Shown here piece after piece: positions 10,140 to 21,952 of a stretch of 64,000 bases of DNA. The position numbers and the translations under genes were made by a program. The stretch covers positions 64,055,411-64,119,410 of the forward strand of contig NC_080180.1 of the NCBI RefSeq assembly GCF_950295315.1, in the 5' to 3' direction. The notes below the pieces were generated by a model that did no database searches, was not told the DNA's origin, and saw only the letters and a list, made by a program, of their open reading frames with translations. This stretch comes from Erinaceus europaeus. Taxonomy: Eukaryota; Chordata; Mammalia; Eulipotyphla; Erinaceidae. Each line of letters begins with the position of its first letter. Position 1 is the first letter of the stretch.

Positions 10140-11474
10140 TCAGAACTTCTTTCAGGTAAGGCTTGGTGATAGTTGGTTCTTTGAGCTATTGCTTGTCTGA
10201 GAAAGTTTTATGCCTCCATCTTAGTCTGAATGACAGTCTAGCAGGTTACAGTAGTCTTGGCTTAAAGCCTTTCTCATTGAGCACTCGATAGATATCTTGC
10301 CATTCTCTTCCGGTCTGTAGTGTTAGTGTGGAGAAGTCTGTTGCTAACGTTATGGTTTTCCTCTGTAGGTGACTCTTTGTTTTTCTCTTGTAGCCTTCAG
10401 AATCCTTTCTTTATCCTTATACTTTTCCATCCTAAATATGATGTGTCTTGGTGTCTTTAAGTCTGGGTTAATTTTGTTTCAGACCCACTGGGCTTTTTGA
10501 ACCTTTATGTCTTTTATGTTGTCTAGACTAGAAAAGTTTTCAGCTATTATGTCATGAACAATGCTTTCTTCCCCTCCTTCTCTTTCTTCCTCTGGTAAGC
10601 CAATAATGCATATATTATTTCTTTTGAAGTCATCCCATAGGTCTCTTTTGTTGTTTTCAGTATCTCTTAATCTCTTTTTGAGATCTCTTACTTCATTTTT
10701 AGTTGTTTCTAATTCGTCCTCGATCCTGCTAATTCTGTCTTCAGCCTCATTTATTCTATTCTCTCTCCCCTCCACTGTTTTCTGGAGTTCATCTATTTTG
10801 TTACCCTGTTCTGATACTGTTTTAGCTTGTTCAGCTAGTTGTGTTCTTAGCTCAGCTATTTCAGCTTTCATCTCTCTAATAACCTTGGGATAATTAGTGT
10901 TGTCTTTCAGAGTCTCATTTGTTGTTTCTGCATTTCTTTTTCTTTTATTTTTTTTTTTTTCTCCAGGATTATTGCTGGGCTCGGTGCCTGCACCATGAAT
11001 CCACCGCTCCTGGAGGCCATTTTTTCCCCTTTTTGTTGCCCTAGTTGTTGCAGCCTCGTTGCGGTTATTATTGCCATTGTTGACGTTGCTTTGTTGTTGG
11101 ATAGGACAGAGAGAAATGGAGAGAGGAGGGGAAGACAGAGAGACAGGGGAGAGAAATATAGACACCTGCAGACCTGCTTCACCGCCCGTGAAGCGATTCC
11201 CCTGCAGGTGAGGAGCTGGGGGCTCGAACCGGGATCCTTACACCGATCCCTGCGCTTTGCGCCACGTGCACTTAACTCACTGCGCCACCACCCAACTCCC
11301 TGTTTCTGCATTTCTGATGACAATTCTTTCAAACTCTTTACTCATTCCTGTTATTATTTCCTTAACTAGTGTTTGGATGTTGACCTCATTATTTTGTGGT
11401 TCCACCTTTGGGGGGCTTTTAGCTGGACTGTTGTTCTGGTTCATTTCTCCAATATCTCTTCTTGTTGGTTTAAC
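10140..11474 (-). pseudogene. L1 ORF1 remnant, split by a SINE
   Basis: ORF1 encodes an RNA-binding protein that coats L1 RNA as a trimer. The N-terminal part (about 11474 to 11316) includes MNQNNSPAKSPPKVEPQNN. A SINE then interrupts it (10938-11300). The coiled coil follows (about 10922-10660: heptads with EAEDRISRIEDELETTKNEV), then the RNA-recognition part NICIIGLPEEER (near 10590), then TGREWQDIYRVLNEKGF of the C-terminal domain (near 10300). Stops break the last third. The SINE lies in frame with the coiled coil, so a continuous frame from SINE to ORF1 exists (10479-11165). Confidence 0.8.
10938..11300 (-). repeat. SINE group A, long form, inserted in L1 ORF1
   Basis: On the plus strand it runs from the T-rich tail through CTCCAGGATTATTGC and CCACCGCTCCTGGAGG (the extra 3' module of the long form) to the complement of the tRNA-like head. 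The TSD TGTTTCTGCATTTCT is perfect at 10923-10937 and 11301-11315. The head keeps good A- and B-box sequences. Confidence 0.92.
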
Positions 11475-11487
11475 CATTTTATATAGT

Positions 11488-11775
11488 ATGACATGACTGG
11501 AAAAAATATCAGAAAGCTGGATAGGAGAAGAGAGTAACTCCCACATATGGGAAAGGTGTATAAATATTGTTGACTGTAAACCCCATTGATTTGATCTGAT
11601 CTGGGGCCCATATTCAGCTTAGGAGCCTATGTGACCTCTGCATCCCTGTAGATCTGAGCTCACATTCTGTGGTGAAGAGTAGGAACATTCCGAGCTGCCC
11701 CAATATCGACCCATCTTCCCCAGGTATAGCATAGAGTATGTTGTCCATCCTTCCTTTGGAGGATGGAACATTCTC
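11488..11775 (-). repeat. L1 module found both upstream of ORF1 and in L1 3' UTRs
   Basis: From GACATGACTG through AGAAAGCTGGAT, TATAAATATTGTTGACTG and CTGCATCCCTGTAG, this segment follows 30862-31140 closely and 47085-47360 more loosely. In those two copies the block lies inside a long L1 3' UTR, in the same sense. Here it directly abuts the ORF1 start region, in the place of a 5' UTR. It may be a 5' UTR taken from a 3' UTR, or an older 3' UTR copy that the L1 happens to adjoin. Confidence 0.65.
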
Positions 11776-12185
11776 TACCTTTGGTGGTTTGTTTTTTACA
11801 GTGTCAACATGCTGTTGCAAACCACTGAGCAGTGGATAAGGAATGGTTAAATAGTAAAACCCTGAACAACTGCAGCCTGAGATGTTTAATAAAGATATAT
11901 TTCTTTGTGATAGAGTGTCCATTTTTTCAGCTTGTAAACAATTTGGATTTACTCTTTTTTGCCCAAAGGAAGGAAGCATAAAACACAAAACCATTAAAGC
12001 AGTGTTGGTGGAAGACAGAACACAAGTATTAGAAACTTGAGAGAGAAAAAAAATTATTGAAGGCAATGACTATACAAGGCAGCTTTTCCTTCCTCAGCCC
12101 AGAGTAAGAAAATATTCCACATGCTCCAGCTAAATGCACATACACAAAAGTCAGCATTTTCATTAAAGAACAGTTTTATTACTGT
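11776..12185. other. Non-repetitive stretch, no gene seen
   Basis: Frames on the minus strand (11614-12066) overlap the L1 module and carry no recognisable domain. I see nothing else here. Confidence 0.4.
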
Positions 12186-12189
12186 TTTC

Positions 12190-12412
12190 TCCAGCTCCCT
12201 GCTATACTTTTTTATTATCTTTATTTGTTTATTGTATATAGACAGCCATAAATAAACAGGAAAGGAGCAGGTAGTGAAAGAAATAAAGATACCTGTAGCC
12301 CTGCTTAACCACTCATAAAGCTTTCTCCCTGTAGGTGGGGACCAGGACCTTGAACCTGGGTCCTTGTGCATTGTAACATGTGCTCTCAAGGAGGTGTGCT
12401 ACCGCCCAGCTC
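12190..12412 (-). repeat. SINE group B
   Basis: Complement of the family: TTTATTTGTTTATTG tail, TACCTGTAGCCCTGCTTAA, CATAAAGCTTTCTCCCTG, and GACCTTGAACCTGGGTCC (complement of the B box), ending near CTACCGCCCAGCTC. Confidence 0.75.
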
Positions 12413-14210
12413 TCTCTGCTGTGCTTTCCTGACAGGATGTGTTTATAAATGTAGTAAAACACATGCAGGAAGACTCTTGTCAAGTTTCAGTAGAACAAAT
12501 AGCATTGTTTACAGACAGCAAAACATGGGATGGGTGATTTTGAAAGTCATCGAATCAGATCCCTCCAAGATGTTCAGAATTGGGCTCTGGACTACACACC
12601 ACTCTGGCCAGGTACATTTTCTGAACCAAGGGCACAGAGGGCACTATATGCTGGGGAGAAGGCTCTTAGTCCTTTACTTTTTCCTTAATCAAAAAAGCTG
12701 ATCACTGCACCCTGTGTGACTCAGAAGAATATAGATTCATTTTGTCTGTAAGTTTATCAAGTATGATGACTTGAAAACTAGTTCTTTCTGATTAACTTTT
12801 TGGGAAGGAGCTATTTATACTCAAGAGGAAAGACCACCCCTCTTGTCACATGTACCTTTCTCTCCTTTCTCAGGTCCCTCAACTATCAAGTAGGGATGTG
12901 CACCCCATCTGTCTTTCAGGAGATGGGACCTGCACAGTCACTGTAGCTTCCCTGTGAGTTCTATTTATTTAGCTGATAATTCCTTTGCTTATCTGATTTT
13001 TTGTTTTGATTACTCAGTCCAGACATGGAGAAACAAGGAATAGTTCTCTACTGAATTCTTGCAAGACACATGGCATTGTTGACAGAGAAAGGAGGAAGAG
13101 TAGAGGAGTGAAGGCCAGAGGCCGGAGTTACCAGAATTTTAGCAATAAGAGAAATCTAAATTGGAACCGAAAAAACCCTGTGTTTTCTCAATCCTAACAA
13201 CACAATATATTATATCACTATTTCTGTAGGTAGATGAAATTTAAAACTAGTAGCAAAGTAGGTATTTACATGGCCTTATACTTTTATAGGTGTATTTTAT
13301 GAACTTTTTAAAAAATTTATAGCTAGGGATGATTTTTAGTCTTACATAGTCAGTAACTCATTTGATGACTATCATCAGCAAAATAGAAAAAAATATTAAA
13401 TATCAACTGCTAGAGCAGGTTATTAAGTTCCTTGTTCAGTGGGTCTGGGATGGCTTTGATTTCTTTGCAGTTCTTGTCCCCCATTTCTTTGATATTTTCC
13501 TCAGGACCATGTTTTGAGAAGCATCGTCTCACAGGTAGCTCTCAGTGCACACACCCACATTTTCTCTCCACATTGGCCTTGGTAGATCTTCATAAATGAG
13601 AACAGAGAGACACAGTGCTATCACTTAAACAAAACAACACAGCAAACACATGAAAAAAAGTCAATTAAAACCATAATTTTCTAAAGTCAAATTGTATAGT
13701 CTTTTCTACTCATTTAAATTTCACAGAGGAAGGAGTGATTATCAGCTTAGAGCATTGAAGAGAGAGAAGACAGAAAATACTATGTGGTGAATTAGCAAGG
13801 AATTCAAAAGCAAATTAATTATAGGCTTGATAAACAGCAGTAAAAGCACAATTGAAATTGAACAGAACTGAATGTGTAATGATCAGTTTTGCACTGTTTT
13901 TCAACTTCTTTGAGCAATGAATTAAGTGCCAACATGGGCCACTGCTGTTTGCCACAGATCTATGCCCTGCTTTGGGGTTAGAAGTGAAGTCTCAAGTTCC
14001 GAAGGGAAACTCTGTACCTGTTATATCACTCTGCGTGTCATTGTTTAGTAAATAAGAACAAATATGGTCTTTTGGTATATTAAAATTGAAAATATGTTAA
14101 TACAGTTATAAAAATGGCTAAGGCAATAAGTAGACTGAATTTGAAAACCATCATGATATATTTAAAGTGAAGCGTATTAATTTAGATATCACCAAGTCTT
14201 AACATCTGGA
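12413..14210. other. Non-repetitive stretch, no gene seen
   Basis: AT-rich sequence with frames under 112 codons. The 12366-12701 frame starts inside the preceding SINE. I see no splice-framed exon, RNA gene or further repeat. Confidence 0.45.
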
Positions 14211-14214
14211 CGAG

Positions 14215-14345
14215 TTGAGCTAGCTCCCTTAGTGTGGTGCTTTACCCCATGCATGATATGATCCAGGTTCAAGCCTAGCCCTCACCACTTTTAAGGAGGC
14301 TTCAGGGCTGTTCTCTCTCCTTCTATCTCTCTCTCTCTCTCAAAA
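14215..14345 (+). repeat. Old SINE group B with CT-rich end
   Basis: GTGTGGTGCTTTACCCCATG and ATCCAGGTTCAAGCC (B-box-like) are followed by a CTTCAGGG motif and CTCTCTCT. It is strongly decayed and lies just before the L1 target site. Confidence 0.5.
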
Positions 14346-14389
14346 TTTTTTAACATCTGTTTCTCCCTATGTATTAAATATTATGTTGG

Positions 14390-15402
14390 AAGGGTTCCCA
14401 GAAGATGGCAGACTGAGAAGCTGCTAGTGGCTTGAGCTCTGATCACATCTTCTGGAAACGGTAGGATTTTCTGCCTTTAGTAGGCCAGTCAATAAGGGGT
14501 CCTAGCGGTGACACCAAGGAGGTGACTATAACTTAATTTGGGTTAAGAATTAGAGTAGAAAAAAAGGGAACAAAAAATTTTTTTCCTTTTAATTATTAAG
14601 CACGGCACACCCCCCTCCACCACCCCTAACCAGAATCTGGGGACCAGCTCCTAGCAGAATCCCCTACTGAGCTTCTGTCTTTACCAAATTCCAGTCCCAC
14701 CAGGGAGTATCATTCATTCTAAGTCTATACCCTTCTGAAACCTCTGGCCTTTTTTCTTTCTAAGTAGCCAACCCCCCCACCTCACCCTGCATAGCTAATT
14801 AAATAATTAAAGATAAATAAATTAATTTAAAAACTCTTTCCTTTCACTGCTCTTTTATGACTTCTTTTTCTTATCTTTTTCTTTTTTCTCTCTCTCTTTT
14901 TTTATTCTTTTTCTCATTCTAGTCATCCTTTCTTCCTTAATTCTATAGCTCCCAAAGCCACAGGCCCCAACCCCCACACCACCAAACAGTGTGCTTTTTT
15001 GAATTCACTGATACACATTTGGGAATTATTTTGGGGAAGAATTCTGACTCAGAGTGGACTCTCTATGTGTGTATCTCTGCTCTAGTTCCCTTTCCCCTCT
15101 TGTTACCCCTAGAATATACAGTGGATAGTAGATTTGCATAACTGTCTATTCTTGCTATCCCCCTTTTTTTTTTTCTCTTCTCCACTGGGATTTGGTTACT
15201 ATTCTTTCACGGACTGGAGAAATTGTTTGGCCAACTGGTAGTGATTAAACTGCTTCAATACTTGCTTCAGTTGCTACTGTAATTCCTGAGTTTGGTGAGT
15301 GTAATTGTCATAAAGGTATTTAGTACAGTATTGCTTGTACTCAAGACACAACAACTGAGGAACAACAGAGCATAAAAAAAAAGAAACACGTAAATCAAAA
15401 AA
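14390..15402 (+). promoter_or_regulatory. L1 5' UTR
   Basis: About 1 kb from the 5' end to the ORF1 start codon at 15403. In L1s this segment holds the internal pol II promoter. It includes a C-rich block (14605-14700), several CTTTTT/TTCTTTT runs (14830-14940) and no open frame. It shares no obvious sequence with the module lying upstream of ORF1 in the minus-strand L1, so the two L1s have different 5' regions. Confidence 0.7.
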
Positions 15403-15728
15403 ATGGGTAGATCAAAAACAAATAAAACTGCTACTCCAATGAATGAAGACAAGAGCCCAGAAGAAACTACAAATCAGCCAGAAGTAACCATAGATAAGAA
15501 AAGTATGCAAGCAATAATAAACTTATTAATCACAACATTGAAATGAAAACAACATTGGAGGAAAGGAATGGCAGTATTAGGGAAACAACAGTTGAGACCC
15601 CCAAGGAAAATATGGATTATCTTGAGGCAATTAGAGAACTGAAAGCTGAAATAGCTGTAATGAAGAAAGAAGCTGAGGCAAGGGAAAGCAGACTAACAGA
15701 AGCAGAAAACAGAATTAGTCAGACAGAG
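15403..15728 (+). pseudogene. L1 ORF1 N-terminal remnant
   Basis: ATG at 15403 opens a 47-residue frame starting MGRSKTNKTATPMNEDKSPE, stopped by TGA at 15544-15546. The coiled coil continues in another frame (15543 on: [30 protein letters not shown], in pieces) until about 15728. There the sequence switches to the end of the ORF2 endonuclease. The RNA-recognition and C-terminal domains are gone. A frameshift plus the deletion make it non-functional. Confidence 0.85.
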
Positions 15729-18700
15729 GATGGAATACACCTTCTTTTCAAATCCACATAACACATACTCTAAGATAGACCACATGTTAGGCCACAAAGA
15801 CAGCATCAATAAATTCAAGAGCATTGAAATCATCCCAAGTATCTTCTCAGATCACAGTGGAGTAAAACTAACATTTAACAACAAACGGAAAATTATTAAA
15901 AGACATAGAATTTGGAAACTAAACAACATGCTCCTTAAGAACTGGGTCAGAGACTCACTCAAACAGGAAATTCAAATGTTCCTGGAAACTAATGAAAATG
16001 AAGACACAACCTATCAAAATATTTGAGACACAGCTAAAGCAGTACTGAGAGGGAAACTTATAGCCATACAATCACATATTAAACACCAAGAAGAAGCCCA
16101 AATGAACGACCTTACTGCACACCTCAAGGACTTAGAGGAAGAGGAACAAAGGAACCCTAAAGCAACCAGAAGGACAGAAATCACTAAAGTTAGAGCAGAA
16201 ATAAACAACATCGAAAATAAAAGAACCATACAAAAGATCAATGAAGCCAAATGTTGGTTCTTTGAAAGATTAAACAAAATTGACAACCCCCTAGCCAAAC
16301 TCACCAAACAAAAAAGAGAGAAGACTCAAATTAATAGAATTGTAAACGATGCAGGCGATATCACAACTGACACCACAGAAATCCAGAGAATCCTGCGAAA
16401 CTTCTATAAAGAACTATATGCCACCAAGCTAGAGAATCTGGAAGAAATGGAACAATTCCTAGAAACCTATGCACTTCCAAAACTGAACCAAGAAGAACTA
16501 CAAAATCTAAATGCACCAATCACAGACAAAGAAATTGAAACCATTATTAAGAACCTCCCCAACAACAAAAGTCCTGGACCAGATGGCTTCACAAATGAAT
16601 TCTACAAAACTTTCAGGAAACAGTTAATACCCATACTTCTTAAGCTATTCCATAAGATTGAAGAAACAGAAATACTCCCTTCCACCTTCTATGAAGCCAA
16701 CATCACCCTGATACCAAAAGCTGATAGGGACAGAATAAAAAAGGAAAACTACAGACCAATATCTCTGATGAACATAGATGCCAAAATATTAAACAAGATC
16801 TTGGCCAACCGGATACAGCAACATATCAAAAATATTGTTCATCACTACCTAGTGGGATTCATCCCAGGAATGCAAGGCTGGTTCAACATCCGTAAGTCAA
16901 TCAATGTCATTCACCACATCAATAAAAGCAAAGCCAAAAACCACATGATTATTTCAATAGATGCAGAGAAAGCCTTTGAGAAAATCCAACACCCATTCAT
17001 GCTCAAAACTCTACAAAAAATGGGAATAGATGGGAAATTCCTCAAGATAGTGGAGTCTATATATAGCAAACCTACAGCCAACATCATACTCAATGGACAG
17101 AAGCTGAAAGCATTCCCCCTCAGATCGGCAACTAGACAGGGCTGTCCACTGTCACCGTTAATCTTCAACATAGTATTGGAAGTTCTTGCCATAGCAATCA
17201 GGCAAGAGAAAGGAATCAAAGGAATACAGATTGGAAGGGAAGAAGTCAAGCTCTCACTATTTGCAGATGATATGATAGTATACATAGAAAAACCTAAAGA
17301 ATCCAGCAGAAAACTACTGGAAGTTATTAGGCAATATAGCTAGGTATCAGGCTACAAAATCAATGTACAAAAATCAGTGGCATTTCTTTATGCAAACACT
17401 AAATCTGAAGAAGAAGACATCCAGAAATCACTCCCATTTACTGTTTCAGCAAAATCAATCAAATACCTAGGAATAAAGATGACCAAAGAAGTGAAAGACT
17501 TATATATGAAAACTATGTGTCGCTACTCAAGGAAATAGAAACTGATACCAAGAAATGGAAAGATATCCCATGCTCATGGATTGGAAGAATCAATATCATC
17601 AAAATGAATATTCTCCCCAGAGCCATATACAAATTTAATGCAATACCCATCAGAGTTCCACCAAGCTTCTTTAAGAGAATAGAACAAACACTACAATCAT
17701 TTATCTGGAACCTGAAAACATCTAGAATTGCCAAAACCATCTTAAGGAAAGAAACAGAAATGGAGGCATCACACGCCCAGACCTTAAACTATATTATAAA
17801 GCCATCATCATCAAAACAGCATGGTACTGGAACAAAAATAGGCACACAGACCAGTGGAACAGAATTGAAAGCCCAGAAATAAATCCCCACACCTACGGAC
17901 ATCTAATCTTTAATCAGGGGTCCCAAAGGATTAAATGGAAGAAGGAGGCTCTCTTCAATAAATGGTGCTGGGAAAACTGGGTTGTAACATGCAGAAGAAT
18001 GAAATTGAACCACTTTATCTCACCATAAACAAAAATCAACTCCAAATGGATCAAAGACCTAGATGTCAGACCAGAAACAATCAAATACTTAGAGGAAAAC
18101 ATTGGTAAAACACTTTCCCACCTACACCTCAAGGACGTCTTTGATGAATCAAACCCAATTGCAAGGAAGACTAAAGCAAAAAACAAACCAATGGGACTAC
18201 ATCAAATTGAAAAGCTTCTGCACATCCAAAGAAACTATCACACAAACAAGAGACCCCTCACAGAATGGGAGAAGATCTTTACATGCCAGACATCAGACAA
18301 GAAACTAATCACCAAAATATATAAAGAGCTCAGCAAACTTAGCACCAAAAAAGCAAATGACCCCATCCAAAAATGGGCAGAGGATATGAACAAAACATTC
18401 ACCTCAGAGGAGATCCAAAAGGCTAACAAACATATGAAAAACTGCTCTAGGTCACTGATTTTCAGAGAAATGCAAATTAAGACAACACTAAGATACCACC
18501 TCACTCCTTTAAGAATGGCATACATCAAAAAGGACAGCAGCAACAAATGCTAGAGAGGATGTGGGGACAGAGGAACCCTTTTACATTGCTGGTGGGAATG
18601 TAAATTGGTACAGCCTCTGTGGAGAGCAGTCTGGAAAACTCTCAGAAGGCTAGACATGGACCTTCCATATGATCCAGTAATTCCTCTCCTGGGGTTATAC

Positions 18701-18988
18701 CCCAAGGACTCCATAATACCCAACCAAAAAGAGGTGTGTACTCCTATGTTCATAGCAGCACAATTCATAATAGCTAAAACCTGGAAGCTACCCAGGTGCC
18801 CAACAACAGATGAGTGGCTGAGAATGCTGTGGTATATATACACAATGGAATACTATGCAGCTATCAAGAACAATGAACCCACCTTCTCTGACCCATCTTG
18901 GACGGAGCTAGAAGGTATTATGTTAAGTGAGCTAAGTCAGAAAGATAAAGATGAGTATGGGATGATCCCACTCATTAACAGAAGTTGA
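15729..18988 (+). pseudogene. L1 ORF2 remnant with reverse-transcriptase domain
   Basis: The remnant begins late in the endonuclease domain ([20 protein letters not shown]), including the SDH catalytic motif at 15847-15855. A stop at 16024 separates it from a 413-codon open frame (16102-17343). That frame holds the reverse-transcriptase motifs NKSPGPDGF (16567-16590), [13 protein letters not shown] (about 16746), and the catalytic FADD box at 17260-17271. A TAG at 17341-17343 ends it. Further pieces continue in shifted frames: [20 protein letters not shown] (about 17580), then CPTTDEWL near 18800, and the normal ORF2 end at 18986-18988. The protein acts by copying RNA at a nicked target; this copy cannot make it. 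Confidence 0.9.
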
Positions 18989-20340
18989 GGAAGAAGATCT
19001 GAAAGGGAAACTAAAAGCAGGACCTGACCAAACTGTAAGTAGGGCACCAAAGTAAAAACCCTGTGGTGAGGGGTAGACATGCAGCTTCCTGGGACAATGG
19101 GGGGTGGGAGTGGGTGGGAGGGATGGGTCACAGTCTTTCGGTGGTAGGAATGGTGTTTATGTACATTCCTAGTAAAATGTAGTCATATAAATCACTAGTT
19201 AATACGAGAGGGGGAAAATTAATTGTATGTCTCGAAGTTTTTCAAAACACAAACTGAATCTTTTCTCTATATATGCAGTGTAATTGATATACAGACTCTC
19301 TCAAAAGCCTAGACCAAGTGGATCAGAAGCAACCAATAGCACAGCTACATACAAGATACTGGGTACTGAACAGCAAACCCTAACAAAAGGCCTTTTCAAA
19401 GTTAACCCAATTACCAAATAGTGTGATGATAACATTAAGTATCGATTGTCTTTTTGAACCCTAAGACAGCAGGAACCGCACATCTCCACTATAGAGCCTC
19501 TACTTCCCCCAGTCCTGGAACCATTGGATAGGGCCCACTTTCCCGTATGCCTCTCCCAATCCATATCAAATAATATTGCATCTGCCGATCACAACCTAAC
19601 CAACACAACGATTGCCCCCTCAACATGCTTCACCTCAGACTGTGTCCAGAGACTTCACGTGTGGAATGATAACCCTTCAGCTTCATTACTCGGGTGAGAC
19701 CTTTCCTTTCATAGTATACTCTAATTCCATCTCAGGTCGTTCACTTTCTAACAAAGTCCCAAAACCTAGGTATACACCAGTTTCTGTGAGAGAGAGCATA
19801 TGTTCACACGTATCCATAAACTACTGCACAATATATACCTGAAAGCAGAAGTACACTAGAGTTTGCAGTGAATATCCCCCTAACACTTCCTCTCCACTAT
19901 TCCAAGCTTTTGCTCCATGATTGCTCAACAATTTGTTTGGCTTTGTATGTTAACTCTCTTTTCAATCACCAGGTTCCAGATGTCATCAGGATGCTGGCCA
20001 GGCTTCCCTGGACTGAAGACCCCACCAATGTGTCCTGGATCTCTGCTTCCCCAGAGACACACCCTACTAGGGAAAGAGAGAGGCAGACAGGCAGTTTGGA
20101 CCAACCAGTCAACACCCATGTTCAGCGGGGAAGCAACTACAGAAGCCAGACCTTCTACCTTCTGCAACCCACAATGACCCTGGGTCCATGCTCCCAGAGG
20201 GATAGAGAATGGGAAAGCTATCAGGGGAGGGGATGGGATATGGAGATTGGGTGGTGGGAATTGTGTGGAGTTGTACCCCTTCTACCCTATGGTTTTGTTA
20301 ATTAATCCTTTCTTAAATAAAAAAAATAAAAGAAAAAAAA
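18989..20340 (+). other. Long-type L1 3' UTR with an open frame
   Basis: The 1.35 kb 3' UTR is shared with 57848-58633 (minus) and 61742-62979 (plus). All three have an uninterrupted frame through their last 440 bp. In this copy the first ATG of that frame is at 19991 and it stops at 20305 (104 residues). The longer frame begins without an ATG. The tail is an irregular A-rich run after TTAATTAATCCTTTCTT. Confidence 0.85.
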
Positions 20341-20355
20341 TAAATATTATGTTGG

Positions 20356-21936
20356 TGTTCATGAGTGTATGAGATACTATAGGGTAATAGTAAAAATAGC
20401 TGTTTTTAAGTTTTAGTCAAAGGAATTCAGATATTTTATCAACCTAATAACACAATATTGTTAATTTTTTTTCAATATTGTTATTGTTCATATTGTAATA
20501 ATACAATATTGACTGGGATTATATATAGTTTTTGACACTGTACAGGTTGACTCTTAGCCACATTAATTGGAGAACTTAAGTGAAAAATTATAACCAGGGA
20601 CATTTTCAAAATTGTTCTATTATTAAGTGAGTAGACATAGCCAATCTCCTATGAGAATCTGCAAAACCAAAACAGTAGGCATCTGTTCTTCCGGAATAGA
20701 CTGAAATGCCACTAGGACAGCATTAGGAACATGCAATGCGGTATTAAGTGGATGGGTGTTGGACTCTCTCCAAGGGATTTTATTACTATAAACACCAGAA
20801 GTTCCACTCATTTCACTGTTCCACCCATCAGGACTCTGAGAACAGCGTCACATTAAAACTTTCTTGTTCCTGTAAGTGAATAATTTTATAGCAGCTACAA
20901 TAGTGTATTTTTGGAGCCTTCTTTAAGAGAGAAAGGAGTAGCAGTGATAAGCCGTCAATAACTAGATCTCGCCTCTGATGAGACTTTCTTCTAACAACTC
21001 CATCCCAGTGGAAGATGGAAGATAAGGGTTTCAAAGTAATCAGTGTTTGTCTTCATATTTTCAATGGCTAGAGTCAGAAGGCAAATATTTTTAAAACTCT
21101 AACAGCAGGTGTTTTCTTCTTAAGATAGAGACAGGGGTGAGAAGAGAGTGGTACCTCAGTATCAGTGCTCCCTTCAGTAAGGTGGAGGTCCTGCTCAAAC
21201 CTGGTCACATGGCAAAACAACCCACTGCCCTCGTGAACTATTTCACCTAGACCTAATGTCAGACTTACAGTGTCTTTCACTATGCTGAACAAAGTAATTA
21301 AGGAAACCTTACTATTTAGATAAATTTAATAGGAACACTTAGATGTTTATGTTTGAAGCTGGCAAAGTTAAGAGCCTTACCCAGCACTGGGTGTAATAAA
21401 CCCTGACTCCTCCATAGGGACATAGGTATCTGATTCCTATTCTTTATACACAGGTGTAAAAATTCAAACTCAGAAGGTCCAGAACTCCCAGTCTTCAAGC
21501 CCTCCCACTAAGGCACCAGGCACAAGAGTGAAGCCCATTCAGACTAGTGTTACCCATGGACCACCAAGTGACTTGTAAGTGCAGCCCTGAACAGGTGCAT
21601 CACGTGGCTGAAGCCAGCTTGAAATCCTGACCTCCAAACTATGGATGCCAGCCACAGGTATACGTGTTAAGCCACTGACCATGGCTGCAGTTCAAAGCAG
21701 AGTTTGTTTTCTTTCTGTAGCTTAAGTGGTACAGGTAGGAGCATCAAGACATGCATTAGATGAATGAAAGAATAAGGGCAGAAGGTATAATACAGATGAA
21801 GATGATTGCTATAGGACCACTTGCTGTGAAGGCTAGTAAGAGTCAATATAATACATTAAAAATATATCTTAAGGCAGACTTTAAAACTAAAGCATTTAAC
21901 ACATAATGAGAAAATTTTATATTTTTAAACTCATGT
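20356..21936. other. Mostly non-repetitive stretch
   Basis: Contains short frames with no recognisable domain. At about 21350-21480 AAGAGCCTTACCCAGCACTG resembles part of an old MIR, with low certainty. No gene is supported. Confidence 0.4.
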
Positions 21937-21952
21937 CTAAGTATTAATTTTT

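Larger units (their letters stand above)
6867..11487 (-). mobile_element. L1 retrotransposon, minus strand, internally deleted and twice interrupted
   Basis: On the minus strand this shows the L1 gene order: ORF1 (starting near 11474), ORF2 (from about 10070), and a short 3' UTR ending at 6867 in GGGGAATTAATGATTTATA. The gene order and the C-terminal ORF2 block are those of mammalian L1. Three events damaged it: a plus-strand SINE at 8575-8861, a minus-strand SINE at 10938-11300, and a deletion at about 7912 that removed the reverse-transcriptase core. Many stops and frameshifts make it inactive. I found no target duplication. Confidence 0.85.
14390..20340 (+). mobile_element. Nearly full-length L1 with perfect TSD and internal deletion
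   Basis: The 5951 bp element starts AAGGGTTCCCAGAAGATGGC, a typical L1 5' end, and finishes in an A-rich tail. The 15 bp TSD TAAATATTATGTTGG at 14375-14389 and 20341-20355 is perfect, so both ends are known. Order: 5' UTR to 15402, ORF1 start, a deletion junction at about 15728, ORF2 from the endonuclease end to 18988, then a 1.35 kb 3' UTR. The deletion removes most of ORF1 and about the first 200 residues of ORF2. Because the 5' end is complete, the deletion is not 5' truncation: it arose after insertion, or was already present in the copied RNA. Confidence 0.93.

Noticed and set aside
16102..17343. A functional reverse-transcriptase gene
   Set aside because: The frame is the middle of L1 ORF2, lacks the endonuclease and C-terminal parts, and is ended by a TAG. 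It is a retrotransposon remnant.
19612..19842. Second shared 76-codon frame in the L1 3' UTR (also at 58341-58571)
   Set aside because: It opens at TTG and I did not find it open in the third young copy, so it is weaker than the terminal frame.
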